Source: Chryseobacterium gleum (GTDB lineage: Bacteria; Bacteroidota; Bacteroidia; Flavobacteriales_D; Crocinitomicaceae). From it: a stretch of 41,754 nucleotides of DNA. Under the pieces are notes generated by a model. It searched no databases. It saw only the letters and a program-made list of their open reading frames with translations, and was not told the origin of the DNA. Each line of letters opens with the position of its first letter. The first letter of the stretch is position 1. Positions 34,409 through 41,754 of the stretch are shown piece by piece. The stretch spans positions 1 to 41,754 of the forward strand of contig CAMDGH010000012.1 in NCBI GenBank assembly GCA_945897755.1. Reading direction: 5' to 3'. Position numbers and translations under genes: made by a program.

Positions 34409-35244
34409 TAAATTAAATTCAAATTGTGTTTTAAAAAGGAATAACAAAAAAGACTAAATTTCCGCTTGTTAGTTATTCTGATTCTTGAGCTTAGTATGAT
34501 TTCAGGTTGTGTGTCTTTTATTTTTTCAAAAAGTTTAGAATAATATATGTAAGCCATATAAACACCAAAACGAGCTGATTTAGGGAGTTTTAAAATGCCT
34601 TCATACCCTGTTTTAAAATCTTGTTCAATGTCCTGTTCAATCTCTTTTTTCACACTTGCATTGAATGTGTTTAAATCTACTCCAGGAAAATAGGTTCTTC
34701 CCAATTCTTTGAAATCTGCTTTGAGATCGCGTAAAAAATTGATTTTTTGAAAAGCAGATCCTAGCTTCATCGCTTCAAAAGTAAGTTTGTCGTATGATTC
34801 TTTATCTCCCTTTACAAATACTTTTAAACACATTAAACCGACCACTTCAGCGGAACCTAAAATATATTCTTCATACCTTTTCTGATCGTACTTTTGCTTG
34901 TTTAAATCCATTTCCATACTTGCTAGGAATTTCTCGATTAAGCTTATGGGTATTTCATAAGTGTTAACTACCCATTGAAAGCTATTTAAAATTGGATTTA
35001 ATGAAATGCCATGATCAATAGCTTGATAAGTTTGATTTTTAAAATCGTTTAAAAGTGAGGCTTTATCAAAACTGTGAAATGAATCTACTATTTCATCAGC
35101 AAATCTAACGAATCCGTATATCGCATAAATTGGTTTTCGGATTGATTTATCTAAGAATCGAATTCCTAATGAAAAAGAAGTACTATAGCGCTTGGTAGTA
35201 AGTATGCTTATGTCATGCGATAAAGTATCAAAAATAACTTTCAT
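34408..35244 (-). CDS. crtB: Phytoene synthase
   Basis: A 278-residue trans-isoprenyl diphosphate synthase (squalene/phytoene type) that joins two GGPP to phytoene, the first carotenoid step. The two Asp-rich Mg-diphosphate motifs are present: FADEIVDSFH (DExxD, 50-54) and FLRDLKADFKELGRTYFP. The start LTTKRYSTSFSLGIRF and the segment YCSAEVVG-like (YILGSAEVVGLMCL) are also family-typical. It follows crtI by 11 bases and overlaps idi by one, the usual Bacteroidota carotenoid arrangement. Confidence 0.93.
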   Translation of the reverse strand: MKVIFDTLSHDISILTTKRYSTSFSLGIRFLDKSIRKPIYAIYGFVRFADEIVDSFHSFDKASLLNDFKNQTYQAIDHGISLNPILNSFQWVVNTYEIPISLIEKFLASMEMDLNKQKYDQKRYEEYILGSAEVVGLMCLKVFVKGDKESYDKLTFEAMKLGSAFQKINFLRDLKADFKELGRTYFPGVDLNTFNASVKKEIEQDIEQDFKTGYEGILKLPKSARFGVYMAYIYYSKLFEKIKDTQPEIILSSRIRITNKRKFSLFCYSFLKHNLNLI

Positions 35245-35255
35245 AGTTTGAGTTA

Positions 35256-36728
35256 TTAGGCGTAAATTGATTTTAGTACTTCTCTCGCTACAACTTCTCC
35301 AGAAATAATTGAAGGTGGAACTCCAGGACCTGGTACAGTCAACTGTCCGGTATAGTACATGTTTTTTAATTTTTTGTTCTTCAATGAAGGTTTAAGTATT
35401 GCAGTTTGCATTAAGGTGTTTGCTAGTCCGTATGCATTTCCTTTATAAGCGTGATAGTCTTTTTTGAAATCGGAGATACAAAAACTTTTTTGATATGTAA
35501 TATTTGACCTTATCGAACAGTTTGTTTTATCTTCTAATCGTGAAATTATCATGTTGAAATAATGAGCTCTTAATTCTGGTGTGTCTTCTAAATCTGGTGC
35601 TAAAGGTATAAGTAAAAAAAGATTTTCATGTCCTTCTGGAGCAACTGAATCATCTGTTTTTGATGGGCAGCATGCATAAAATAATGGGTTTGATGGCCAG
35701 CAAGGTGTTTCGTATATTTCTTTAGCATGCGGCTCGAAAGGGGCGTCAAAAAATAAATTGTGGTGCTGTAAATTTTCGATTTTTTTATCAATTCCAATAT
35801 AGAATAGTAAGCTTGATGGTGCTATTGTTCTTTTATCCCAATAGTTTGACTTGTAATTTGCTTTTTCTTTTAGAATTTCTTTGTCTGTATGGTGATAATC
35901 TGCTCCTGAAACAATATAGTCTGCATCAAATTCACCTTGTGATGTTTTTACTTTTACAATTGTTTTATTATAGTACTCAAAGTCGGTTACCTCATGATTA
36001 GTTAAAATCGTTACGCCTTGTTCAATGGCTATTTTTTCAAAAGATTCAATGATTTTATACATTCCACCTTTAGGATACCAAGTGCCTAATTCAATGTCTG
36101 CGTAATTCATAAGTGAATATAATGCGGGAGTTTTGGAAGGCATTGCTCCTAAGAAAAGAATCGGGAATTCGAGTAAAGATAAAATTTTAGGATGTTTAAA
36201 ATAAGATCGTATGTAAGCAGAAAACGAGGTAAACATGTGGAGATTAAATACACTTTTAAGTATTCTAATATCCATAAATTCAGACCATTTTAAACTTGGC
36301 TTTTGAACCAAATCATTGATTCCAACTTCGTATTTGTAGGCAGCTTCGTTTAAAAATTTCCTGAGTTTAGCACCACTTCCTTTCTCCATTGATTCGAACC
36401 ATTCAACATATGTTTCTAAGTCTGCAGGTATATCGTTGTGAGGGCTGTCTTCCCAAAAAACACGGTAGGATGGATCTAATCTGATTAATTCGTAAAAATC
36501 TGAAGCTGTATGATCGAAAGCCTTGTAGAAACGTTCAAATACACCAGGCATCCAATACCAACTGGGTCCCATGTCAAATGTAAATCCTGCCTCATTGAAT
36601 GATCGGGCTCTACCGCCAATTGTACTGTTTTTTTCAAGTATAGTTACCTTATTTCCATCTTTAGCTAAATAGCTAGCACAAGAAAGACTTGAAATTCCAG
36701 ATCCAATTACGATTATTTTTTTTGACAT
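35256..36728 (-). CDS. crtI: Phytoene desaturase
   Basis: A 490-residue FAD-dependent carotenoid desaturase. The N-terminal dinucleotide-binding fold reads IIVIGSGISSLSCASYLAKD with the downstream GGRARSFNEAGFTFDMGPSWY, and the C-terminus has the bacterial CrtI signature YTGQLTVPGPGVPPSIISGE. Enzymes of this branch desaturate phytoene, usually to lycopene. No lycopene cyclase or hydroxylase follows, so the end product cannot be told from this window. It is the first structural gene of the minus-strand operon, 167 bases after the ECF sigma factor stop, with its own promoter motif. Confidence 0.95.
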   Translation of the reverse strand: MSKKIIVIGSGISSLSCASYLAKDGNKVTILEKNSTIGGRARSFNEAGFTFDMGPSWYWMPGVFERFYKAFDHTASDFYELIRLDPSYRVFWEDSPHNDIPADLETYVEWFESMEKGSGAKLRKFLNEAAYKYEVGINDLVQKPSLKWSEFMDIRILKSVFNLHMFTSFSAYIRSYFKHPKILSLLEFPILFLGAMPSKTPALYSLMNYADIELGTWYPKGGMYKIIESFEKIAIEQGVTILTNHEVTDFEYYNKTIVKVKTSQGEFDADYIVSGADYHHTDKEILKEKANYKSNYWDKRTIAPSSLLFYIGIDKKIENLQHHNLFFDAPFEPHAKEIYETPCWPSNPLFYACCPSKTDDSVAPEGHENLFLLIPLAPDLEDTPELRAHYFNMIISRLEDKTNCSIRSNITYQKSFCISDFKKDYHAYKGNAYGLANTLMQTAILKPSLKNKKLKNMYYTGQLTVPGPGVPPSIISGEVVAREVLKSIYA

Positions 36729-36730
36729 AG

Positions 36731-36795
36731 TAAGTTTAATTTAAAAAAGAATAAGTTTACTAATATGGTAATCAAAAAATATTTTTGTAAACTTA
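36731..36795 (-). repeat. Three TAAGTTTA repeats in the crtI leader
   Basis: On the plus strand TAAGTTTA occurs at 36731-36738 and 36752-36759, exactly 21 bases apart, and inverted (TAAACTTA) at 36788-36795. The last two extend to a perfect 9-bp inverted repeat TAAGTTTAC/GTAAACTTA. They lie between the likely crtI promoter and its ATG, where a repressor or a leader structure could act. Confidence 0.4.
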
Positions 36796-36823
36796 ATTTA
36801 AAACAAATTATCTTTTTTTAAGG

Positions 36824-36868
36824 TTTGTTTATACAAATTAAGTACTACTAATTATATTTTACAAGTTT
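36824..36868 (-). promoter_or_regulatory. Candidate crtI promoter/operator shared with the sigma factor gene
   Basis: On the plus strand TTTGTTTATACAAATTA (36824-36840) is followed after 19 bases by TACAAGTTT (36860-36868). On the coding strand this is a TTG -33 element, 21 bases, then TAATTTG as -7, with the -7 embedded in an imperfect TTTGT...ACAAA palindrome. The same block, one base shorter, precedes the ECF sigma gene. Confidence 0.5.
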
Positions 36869-36895
36869 TAGAAAGCTTATATTATATAAATTGGT

Positions 36896-37393
36896 TTAGT
36901 ACTCGGAAACTTGATTCATTAGTTTTTTTCGGGCAATAAAAATTCTACTTTTTACTGTTCCAATCGGAATTTCTAATTTTTCTGAAATTTCTTTGTATTT
37001 GTACCCTTCAAAATGCATTTTAAATGGTATTTGATATTCGTTGTTTAAGGCGTCTATTTTTTCGTTAATGTCTTTTTCATAGATATAGTTTGTAGGGATG
37101 TCTTGATTAGAAACTGAGTTTGCTAATAAGTATAACTCCTTACTTCCATCAAACATTACTTTCGCTTTTGATCTTCTTCGATATTGATTTATGAAGATGT
37201 TTCTCATAATCGTAAATACCCAAGCTTTGAAATTAGTCTGAGGGGTATACTGAGATCTGTAAGTTAATGCTTTAAGCATTGTTTCTTGGGTTAAATCTCT
37301 TGCATCTTCTTCATTTCGTGTAAAGTTTTTTGCAAAAGTGATAAGATTACGCTCTAGTCTTATCAGTGTGTCGTTAAATTCGATCGTAGACAT
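36896..37393 (-). CDS. ECF-type RNA polymerase sigma factor
   Basis: A 165-residue sigma-70 family protein with only regions 2 and 4. Region 2 (about 10-75) shows EEDARDLTQETMLKAL and FKAWVFTIMRNIFINQYRR, which bind core enzyme and the -10. Region 4 (about 105-160) shows FKMHFEGYKYKEISEKLEIPIGTVKSRIFIARKKL, the -35 helix-turn-helix. No anti-sigma gene is adjacent. It sits on the same strand immediately before the carotenoid/photolyase genes and shares a promoter motif with crtI, so it probably controls or co-responds with them, for instance to light or singlet oxygen. That regulatory role is inferred. Confidence 0.9.
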   Translation of the reverse strand: MSTIEFNDTLIRLERNLITFAKNFTRNEEDARDLTQETMLKALTYRSQYTPQTNFKAWVFTIMRNIFINQYRRRSKAKVMFDGSKELYLLANSVSNQDIPTNYIYEKDINEKIDALNNEYQIPFKMHFEGYKYKEISEKLEIPIGTVKSRIFIARKKLMNQVSEY

Positions 37394-37808
37394 GGCTTTT
37401 AAATTTACGTTTAACTTTAAATTTGTTTTTACACTTTGTTTTGTTTAACAAATTAACAAAAAGATTAAACGGAATACAACTTTTTATGCTTTTTTTATTT
37501 AATATTTATTTTTATTTTTATCTAATATATTGATTTTAAGTACTTAATGTGTTTTAGGCGCATTTGTTTTATATACCAAGGTAATTAAACGTATGATTAA
37601 AACTAATACAGCTTATATTTTTTGTAGTTATTTCTGGTATAAAATAGTTAGTGAGTATAATTTATTTTTTAATAAGCATCAATGATCTTACTTATGGGAG
37701 TATACTATATTATGGGGTTGGTTACGTTGCCAAAATAGGTGTTCCAATGAAGCTATTTAATGTAAAATATCATTGTGGTCAGTCATTAGGATTTAATATA
37801 AGGTGAAA
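37394..37808. other. Intergenic region upstream of the sigma factor gene
   Basis: About 415 bases with no gene. The end near the sigma gene holds the promoter/operator listed separately. The remainder, up to the histidine kinase stop, is AT-rich and shows no clear hairpin or ORF. Confidence 0.4.
37440..37483 (-). promoter_or_regulatory. Candidate sigma factor gene promoter/operator shared with crtI
   Basis: On the plus strand TTTGTTTAACAAATTA (37440-37455) is followed after 19 bases by TACAACTTT (37475-37483). Compared with the crtI copy only one T is missing in the first block and one base differs in the second, with identical spacing. TTTGTT-T-AACAAA is a perfect palindrome around one base. 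Confidence 0.5.
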
Positions 37809-38894
37809 TTACCTAATCTTAATTCCTTTACTTGTTAAGATAGATTTGTTTTTTTGTCGTTCTCTGTTTAATGTAAACGAAAAAGTACTACCAATATCTA
37901 CCGTACTTCTTATGTTTATTGAATGCCCATGAGATTCAATGATGTGTTTTACAATTGCTAAGCCGAGTCCTGATCCTCCTTCATTTCGAGTTCTACTTTT
38001 TTCTACCCGATAAAATCGTTCAAATAATCGGTTTATATCTTTATTTTCTATTCCTGGTCCATTATCTGAGATTTCAACCAACAGAATTTCATTCATCTCG
38101 TGAAATCGAATCACTGTTGTTCCATTGTTATTTCCGTAATTTATAGAATTGTTGATTAAGTTCAAAAGAACTTGATATATTTTTGTTCGGTCAGCGTGAA
38201 CAATTGTGGTAGCATATTCTTTAGAAAATTTGATTTTTATATTTCGGTCTTTGGCTTTTAGTTCTAATGATTCGATTACTTCAGTAGTTAGTTGTAATAA
38301 ATCAAAATTTTCAAACTCCATCTTCATTGTGTTTGCTTCTAATTTTGTTATTTCATCTAAATCTTCGATTAAATTAACGAGTCGCTCAACTGAAATTGCT
38401 GCCCTTTCTAAAAATAGACGATTTATTTTCTCGTCTTCTAGGCCACCATCTAAAAGAGTTAATATATATCCTTGAATTGAAAACAGAGGGGTTTTTAGTT
38501 CATGTGCAAGATTGCCTAAAAATTCTTTTCTAAAGTCATCTTTTTCTTTTAAATTGATTATTTCTTCATTCTTTTCTTCTACCCAAATGTCTGCTGCTTG
38601 TTCTACGGATTCAAAAATATTTTTTGTTAATTTAAATTTTTGATTATTTGAAGGAATTGTTTTTCCTTTCTGGATAGAGCGGTAAACAACTTTTAGTTTT
38701 TCGCTTATAAACTTCTTTATAAATAAGTAAAAAACACTAAAAGAAATTCCAGCAATAGCTATTGGTATAACGACAATGTAAACCCAATGAATAATCGAGT
38801 AATTGTACTTAATTAAAAGTAAAAAAAACAAGGAAACGATCATTAAAATACCGCTTCCCGCAAAAATAAAATGAATGGGTTTATTGCTCTTCAC
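37809..38894 (-). CDS. PhoR-like sensor histidine kinase
   Basis: A 361-residue membrane histidine kinase. Two transmembrane helices (about 8-30 and 36-60) are separated by only a few residues, so there is almost no periplasmic sensor. The dimerisation domain has the phospho-acceptor His131 in FLGNLAHELKTPLFSIQGY. The ATPase has the N box QVLLNLINNSINYG, G1 EISDNGPGIE, an F box FERFYRVEKSRTR and G2 GGSGLGLAIVKHIIE. This compact layout is typical of Bacteroidota PhoR-like kinases. It overlaps its response regulator by 14 bases, so they are co-translated. The signal is unknown; phosphate is a plausible one. Confidence 0.9.
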   Translation of the reverse strand: MKSNKPIHFIFAGSGILMIVSLFFLLLIKYNYSIIHWVYIVVIPIAIAGISFSVFYLFIKKFISEKLKVVYRSIQKGKTIPSNNQKFKLTKNIFESVEQAADIWVEEKNEEIINLKEKDDFRKEFLGNLAHELKTPLFSIQGYILTLLDGGLEDEKINRLFLERAAISVERLVNLIEDLDEITKLEANTMKMEFENFDLLQLTTEVIESLELKAKDRNIKIKFSKEYATTIVHADRTKIYQVLLNLINNSINYGNNNGTTVIRFHEMNEILLVEISDNGPGIENKDINRLFERFYRVEKSRTRNEGGSGLGLAIVKHIIESHGHSINIRSTVDIGSTFSFTLNRERQKNKSILTSKGIKIR

Positions 38895-39594
38895 TTTCTA
38901 CAAACGTATATCCAACACCTTTTATAGTACGAATATAATCATCTCCTAGTTTTTCGCGTAATTTTCTAATATGAACATCAATTGTTCTTTCTCCAACAAT
39001 TGTTTCGTTACCCCATACGGCTGCTAATATTTCATCACGTGTAAATACTTTTTGAGGTCGGGACAATAAAAGTTCTAATAATTCAAATTCTTTTTTTGGA
39101 AGTTGAATTTCTTTGTTTGAAGCAACAACTAGGTATTTATCTCTGTCAACTTTAATATTTCCTACTTCAATGATTTTTTTAGAAGTGTCTTCTGATTTGA
39201 CTCTTCTTAATAATGATTCAACTTTACTGATAAGCAAACGAGGTCTTATTGGTTTTGTGATGTAATCATCTGCTCCTGCCTCAAATCCAGCTACTTGAGA
39301 GTAATCTTCAGATCGAGATGTTAAAAAGGTAATTATGGGTTGAGGAAATGTTGTTAGTTTACGTATTGCAAAACAGGCTTCAATACCATCCATAACAGGC
39401 ATCATAACATCCATTATAATTAATGCTGGTTTTACGCGCTGAAATACCTCTACTGCATTTGCACCATTTGAAGCTGTATGAACATAGAAACCTTCTTTTT
39501 CAAGGTTGTATTTCAAGAAATCAAGAATGTCTTGTTCGTCATCAACTAATAAGATATGAATTGCTTTTTTTTCCTTTAATGATTTAGTCTGCAT
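38881..39594 (-). CDS. OmpR/PhoB-family response regulator
   Basis: The preferred start is the ATG at 39594 (MQTKSLKEKK); the track's earlier start is a TTG. This gives 237 residues. The receiver domain has the acidic pocket LLVDDEQD, phospho-acceptor Asp62 in IIMDVMMPVMDG, and the lysine in ADDYITKPIRP. The C-terminal winged helix reads ELLLSRPQKVFTRDEIL and TIDVHIRKLREKLGDDYIRTIKGVGYTF, typical of PhoB/PhoP proteins. It is translationally coupled to the downstream kinase. A Pho-box-like repeat ahead of the phosphate transporter in this window is a possible target. Confidence 0.92.
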   Translation of the reverse strand: MQTKSLKEKKAIHILLVDDEQDILDFLKYNLEKEGFYVHTASNGANAVEVFQRVKPALIIMDVMMPVMDGIEACFAIRKLTTFPQPIITFLTSRSEDYSQVAGFEAGADDYITKPIRPRLLISKVESLLRRVKSEDTSKKIIEVGNIKVDRDKYLVVASNKEIQLPKKEFELLELLLSRPQKVFTRDEILAAVWGNETIVGERTIDVHIRKLREKLGDDYIRTIKGVGYTFVESEEQ

Positions 39595-39713
39595 CGCTTT
39601 TTTATTGCTTATTTTTATTTTAAGCAAAGTTAGATTTGGATTTTCGGTCAGTAGTTAATAGACTTTTATTTTTGTGTTAACTAATCCTTCTATACGTTAT
39701 GTTTTGTTAATGT

Positions 39714-39747
39714 AAAAAAAGAGGTAGTTTTTTATGAATACCTCTTT
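39714..39747 (-). terminator. Rho-independent terminator of clpX
   Basis: AAAGAGGTA (39718-39726) and TACCTCTTT (39739-39747) form a perfect 9-bp stem. Read on the minus strand it is followed by a run of seven T, 26 bases after the clpX stop. It is a good intrinsic terminator separating clpX from the two-component genes. Confidence 0.7.
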
Positions 39748-39772
39748 GTAAAATTATTTGATAATATGATTG

Positions 39773-41005
39773 TTATGCACTAATGTTTAATTGAGCAACT
39801 TTAGATTTAGAAAATTGATCTCGGGCGTAATCAAGGGTTACTTTAAAGGATGCTGTTTTTGTAGAAGGAATTTCATACATTGCATCATTCAATATGGCTT
39901 CACAGATTGAACGTAAGCCACGAGCACCTAACTTAAATTCGATTGCTTTGTCTACAATGAATTCAATTGCTTCGGCATCGAATAATAATTTTGTGCCATC
40001 AATTTCAAATAAATGAAGGTATTGCTTTATAAGTGCATTTTTAGGCTCTGTAAGAATACGTCTAAGACTCTTAGCATCCAATGGTTCTAGGTAAGTTAGG
40101 GATGGAAAACGCCCAATTAATTCTGGGATTAACCCAAATGTTTTAATGTCCGTAGGATTGATGTATTTTAAAAAGTTATCCCCATCGATTTTCACATCTT
40201 CTTGTTTTGAAAATCCGATCGTTTGACGATTAACCCTTCGTGCTATGATTTTTTCAATTCCGTCGAAAGCCCCACCACATACAAAAAGTATATTTTTGGT
40301 CTCTACTTGAATCATTTTTTGTTCTGGGTGTTTTCTACCTCCTTGAGGCGGGACATTAACCACCGTTCCTTCAAGTAATTTTAAAAGGGCCTGCTGAACT
40401 CCTTCTCCTGAAACATCACGGGTGATAGACGGATTGTCGCTCTTTCGAGCAATTTTGTCAATTTCATCTATAAATACGATCCCTCGTTGAGCTGACTCTA
40501 CATTAAAGTCAGCAGCCTGAAGTAAACGAGAAAGAATACTCTCCACATCTTCACCAACATAACCAGCTTCTGTTAAAACCGTAGCGTCGGCTATGCAAAA
40601 CGGAACGTTCAACATTTTAGCAATTGTCTTGGCTAATAACGTTTTTCCAGTTCCAGTCCTTCCAACTAAAATAACATTTGACTTTTCAATTTCAACATCG
40701 TCATTACTTGATTTTTGATTTAAACGTTTGTAATGATTGTATACTGCTACGGACAATACTTTTTTTGCATCTTCTTGACCAATCACATACTCGTCTAATC
40801 GCTCCTTAATTTCTTTTGGTTTTAAAATTGTTAAGGGAGTTTGACCATTTATTTCAGTTTTTTTCGTGCTAAATTCTTCTTGTATAATAGAATATCCTTG
40901 TGTAATGCAATTTTCACAAATGTGACCTGAAATTCCTGCTATAAGCATTCCTACTTGTGCGCGTGGTCTGCCACAAAATGAACAAGATGTTTCTTTTTTC
41001 GCCAT
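39773..41005 (-). CDS. clpX: ATP-dependent Clp protease ATP-binding subunit ClpX
   Basis: A 410-residue AAA+ unfoldase that recognises, unfolds and feeds substrates into ClpP. The N-terminal zinc-binding domain has its four cysteines in CSFCGRP and HICENC. The AAA+ core shows Walker [15 protein letters not shown], the pore loop AGYVGEDVE, Walker [13 protein letters not shown], the ClpX-specific [11 protein letters not shown] loop, and sensor 2 [13 protein letters not shown]. The length is normal. It lies 60 bases after clpP on the same strand, the common clpP-clpX order, and ends at a clear terminator. Confidence 0.97.
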   Translation of the reverse strand: MAKKETSCSFCGRPRAQVGMLIAGISGHICENCITQGYSIIQEEFSTKKTEINGQTPLTILKPKEIKERLDEYVIGQEDAKKVLSVAVYNHYKRLNQKSSNDDVEIEKSNVILVGRTGTGKTLLAKTIAKMLNVPFCIADATVLTEAGYVGEDVESILSRLLQAADFNVESAQRGIVFIDEIDKIARKSDNPSITRDVSGEGVQQALLKLLEGTVVNVPPQGGRKHPEQKMIQVETKNILFVCGGAFDGIEKIIARRVNRQTIGFSKQEDVKIDGDNFLKYINPTDIKTFGLIPELIGRFPSLTYLEPLDAKSLRRILTEPKNALIKQYLHLFEIDGTKLLFDAEAIEFIVDKAIEFKLGARGLRSICEAILNDAMYEIPSTKTASFKVTLDYARDQFSKSKVAQLNISA

Positions 41006-41065
41006 AAATTAATGCTAAATTTTTCTTTGAAATACTGAATGTTTATTCTATGCTTATTAGCGCGA

Positions 41066-41734
41066 TTATCTTGGGTTACGAATTAAGATATCGTCAACCA
41101 TTCCATATGCTTTAGCTTCTTCAGCAGTCATCCAGTAATCTCGGTCAGAATCAGCCCATACTTTTTCAAAGGTTTGTTTTGAATGTTGAGCAATAATTTC
41201 GTAAAGTTCTTCTTTTAGTTTCTTGATTTCTCGCGCGGTAATTTCAATGTCAGAAGCTTGACCTTGAGCCCCACCTAGTGGTTGGTGAATCATTACGCGT
41301 GAATGTTTTAAGGCAGATCTTTTTCCTTCGGCACCAGCACACATTAAAACAGCTCCCATAGAAGCAGCCATTCCAGTACATATGGTAGCTACATCTGGTT
41401 TGATGTATTGCATTGTATCATAGATTCCTAAGCCTGCATAAACAGAACCTCCTGGAGAATTTAAGTAGATTTGTATGTCTTTTTTAGCATCAACAGACTC
41501 TAAAAACAACAATTGTGCATTGATGATGTTTGCTACTTGATCATTAATCCCTGTGCCAAGAAAAATAATCCTATCCATCATTAATCGAGAGAACACATCC
41601 ATTTGAGTCATATTTAAATGACGTTCTTCAATGATGTAAGGAGTTAATGATGATTCGATATAACTATCTAAGTGCATACTGCTTATGCCTACATGCTTTG
41701 TAGCGTATTTTTTGAATTCGTCTTTTCCAAACAT
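41066..41734 (-). CDS. clpP: ATP-dependent Clp protease proteolytic subunit ClpP
   Basis: A 222-residue serine protease forming the tetradecameric barrel of ClpXP. The catalytic triad is visible: Ser125 in TGMAASMGAVL, His150 in RVMIHQPLGG and Asp199 in DSDRDYWMTAEEA. The oxyanion and handle motifs LNSPGGSVYAG and GGAQGQASDIEI are also present. The N-terminus (MFGKDEFKKYATKHVGISS) forms a short pro-region before the processing site seen in the family. It precedes clpX by 60 bases. Its own promoter, and a possible trigger factor gene upstream, lie outside the window. Confidence 0.97.
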   Translation of the reverse strand: MFGKDEFKKYATKHVGISSMHLDSYIESSLTPYIIEERHLNMTQMDVFSRLMMDRIIFLGTGINDQVANIINAQLLFLESVDAKKDIQIYLNSPGGSVYAGLGIYDTMQYIKPDVATICTGMAASMGAVLMCAGAEGKRSALKHSRVMIHQPLGGAQGQASDIEITAREIKKLKEELYEIIAQHSKQTFEKVWADSDRDYWMTAEEAKAYGMVDDILIRNPR

Positions 41735-41754
41735 ATGTATTAATTTAAATTTTG

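Noticed and set aside
25702-37646. Exact 15-mer TTCTGGTATAAAATA present at 25702-25716 and 37632-37646.
   Set aside because: With this AT content a few 15-base matches are expected by chance across a window this size, and the two contexts have nothing in common.

Overview
The window looks like a chromosomal segment of a Bacteroidota bacterium, most likely of the class Flavobacteriia. This rests on the strongly AT-rich sequence, a PKD-repeat protein with a type IX secretion (T9SS) type B C-terminus overlapping a PorP/SprF gene, weak ribosome binding sites, and promoters resembling the Bacteroidota TTG/TAnnTTTG pattern. No CRISPR array, tRNA, rRNA, insertion sequence or prophage was seen.

Layout. 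(1) 1-5617: a giant PKD-repeat surface protein, cut by the left edge, with its PorP/SprF partner. (2) 5749-10303: housekeeping genes topB and rlmH, then a cupin, a small secreted protein and a class V aminotransferase-fold enzyme. (3) 10481-19631: seven same-strand genes with no space between them: class I HMG-CoA reductase, a UbiA-type prenyltransferase, a rifampicin-phosphotransferase-like phosphotransferase, a BtaA-like (DUF3419) aminocarboxypropyl transferase, a polyprenol/phytol-kinase-like membrane protein, a GNAT-like acyltransferase and an OleC-like adenylating enzyme. This is the best candidate here for an undescribed pathway, probably making a modified isoprenoid or lipid. (4) 19876-23531, minus strand: two DoxX-like proteins, a phosphate transporter with its PhoU-like DUF47 partner behind a Pho-box-like repeat, and a double CDGSH iron-sulfur protein. 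(5) 23748-28785, minus: an unrecognised secreted protein and a small glycan operon (UDP-GlcNAc 2-epimerase, glycosyltransferase, methyltransferase). (6) 28786-31675: a gene-poor stretch with several inverted repeats, a small DUF1566-like protein, and three consecutive short single-strand-binding protein genes. (7) 31689-37393, minus: a photoprotection cluster of ECF sigma factor, crtI, crtB, idi, 6-pyruvoyl-tetrahydropterin synthase-like gene, photolyase and peroxiredoxin. The sigma gene and crtI share an almost identical promoter/operator motif. (8) 37809-41734, minus: a PhoR/PhoB-like two-component system, then clpX and clpP.

How they may work together. The mevalonate-forming enzyme in region 3 and idi/crtB/crtI in region 7 all belong to isoprenoid metabolism. 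The two-component system in region 8 is a plausible, untested regulator of the phosphate transporter in region 4. The window also suggests a light or oxidative-stress regulon under the ECF factor. All functional calls are from reading motifs; no database search was possible.
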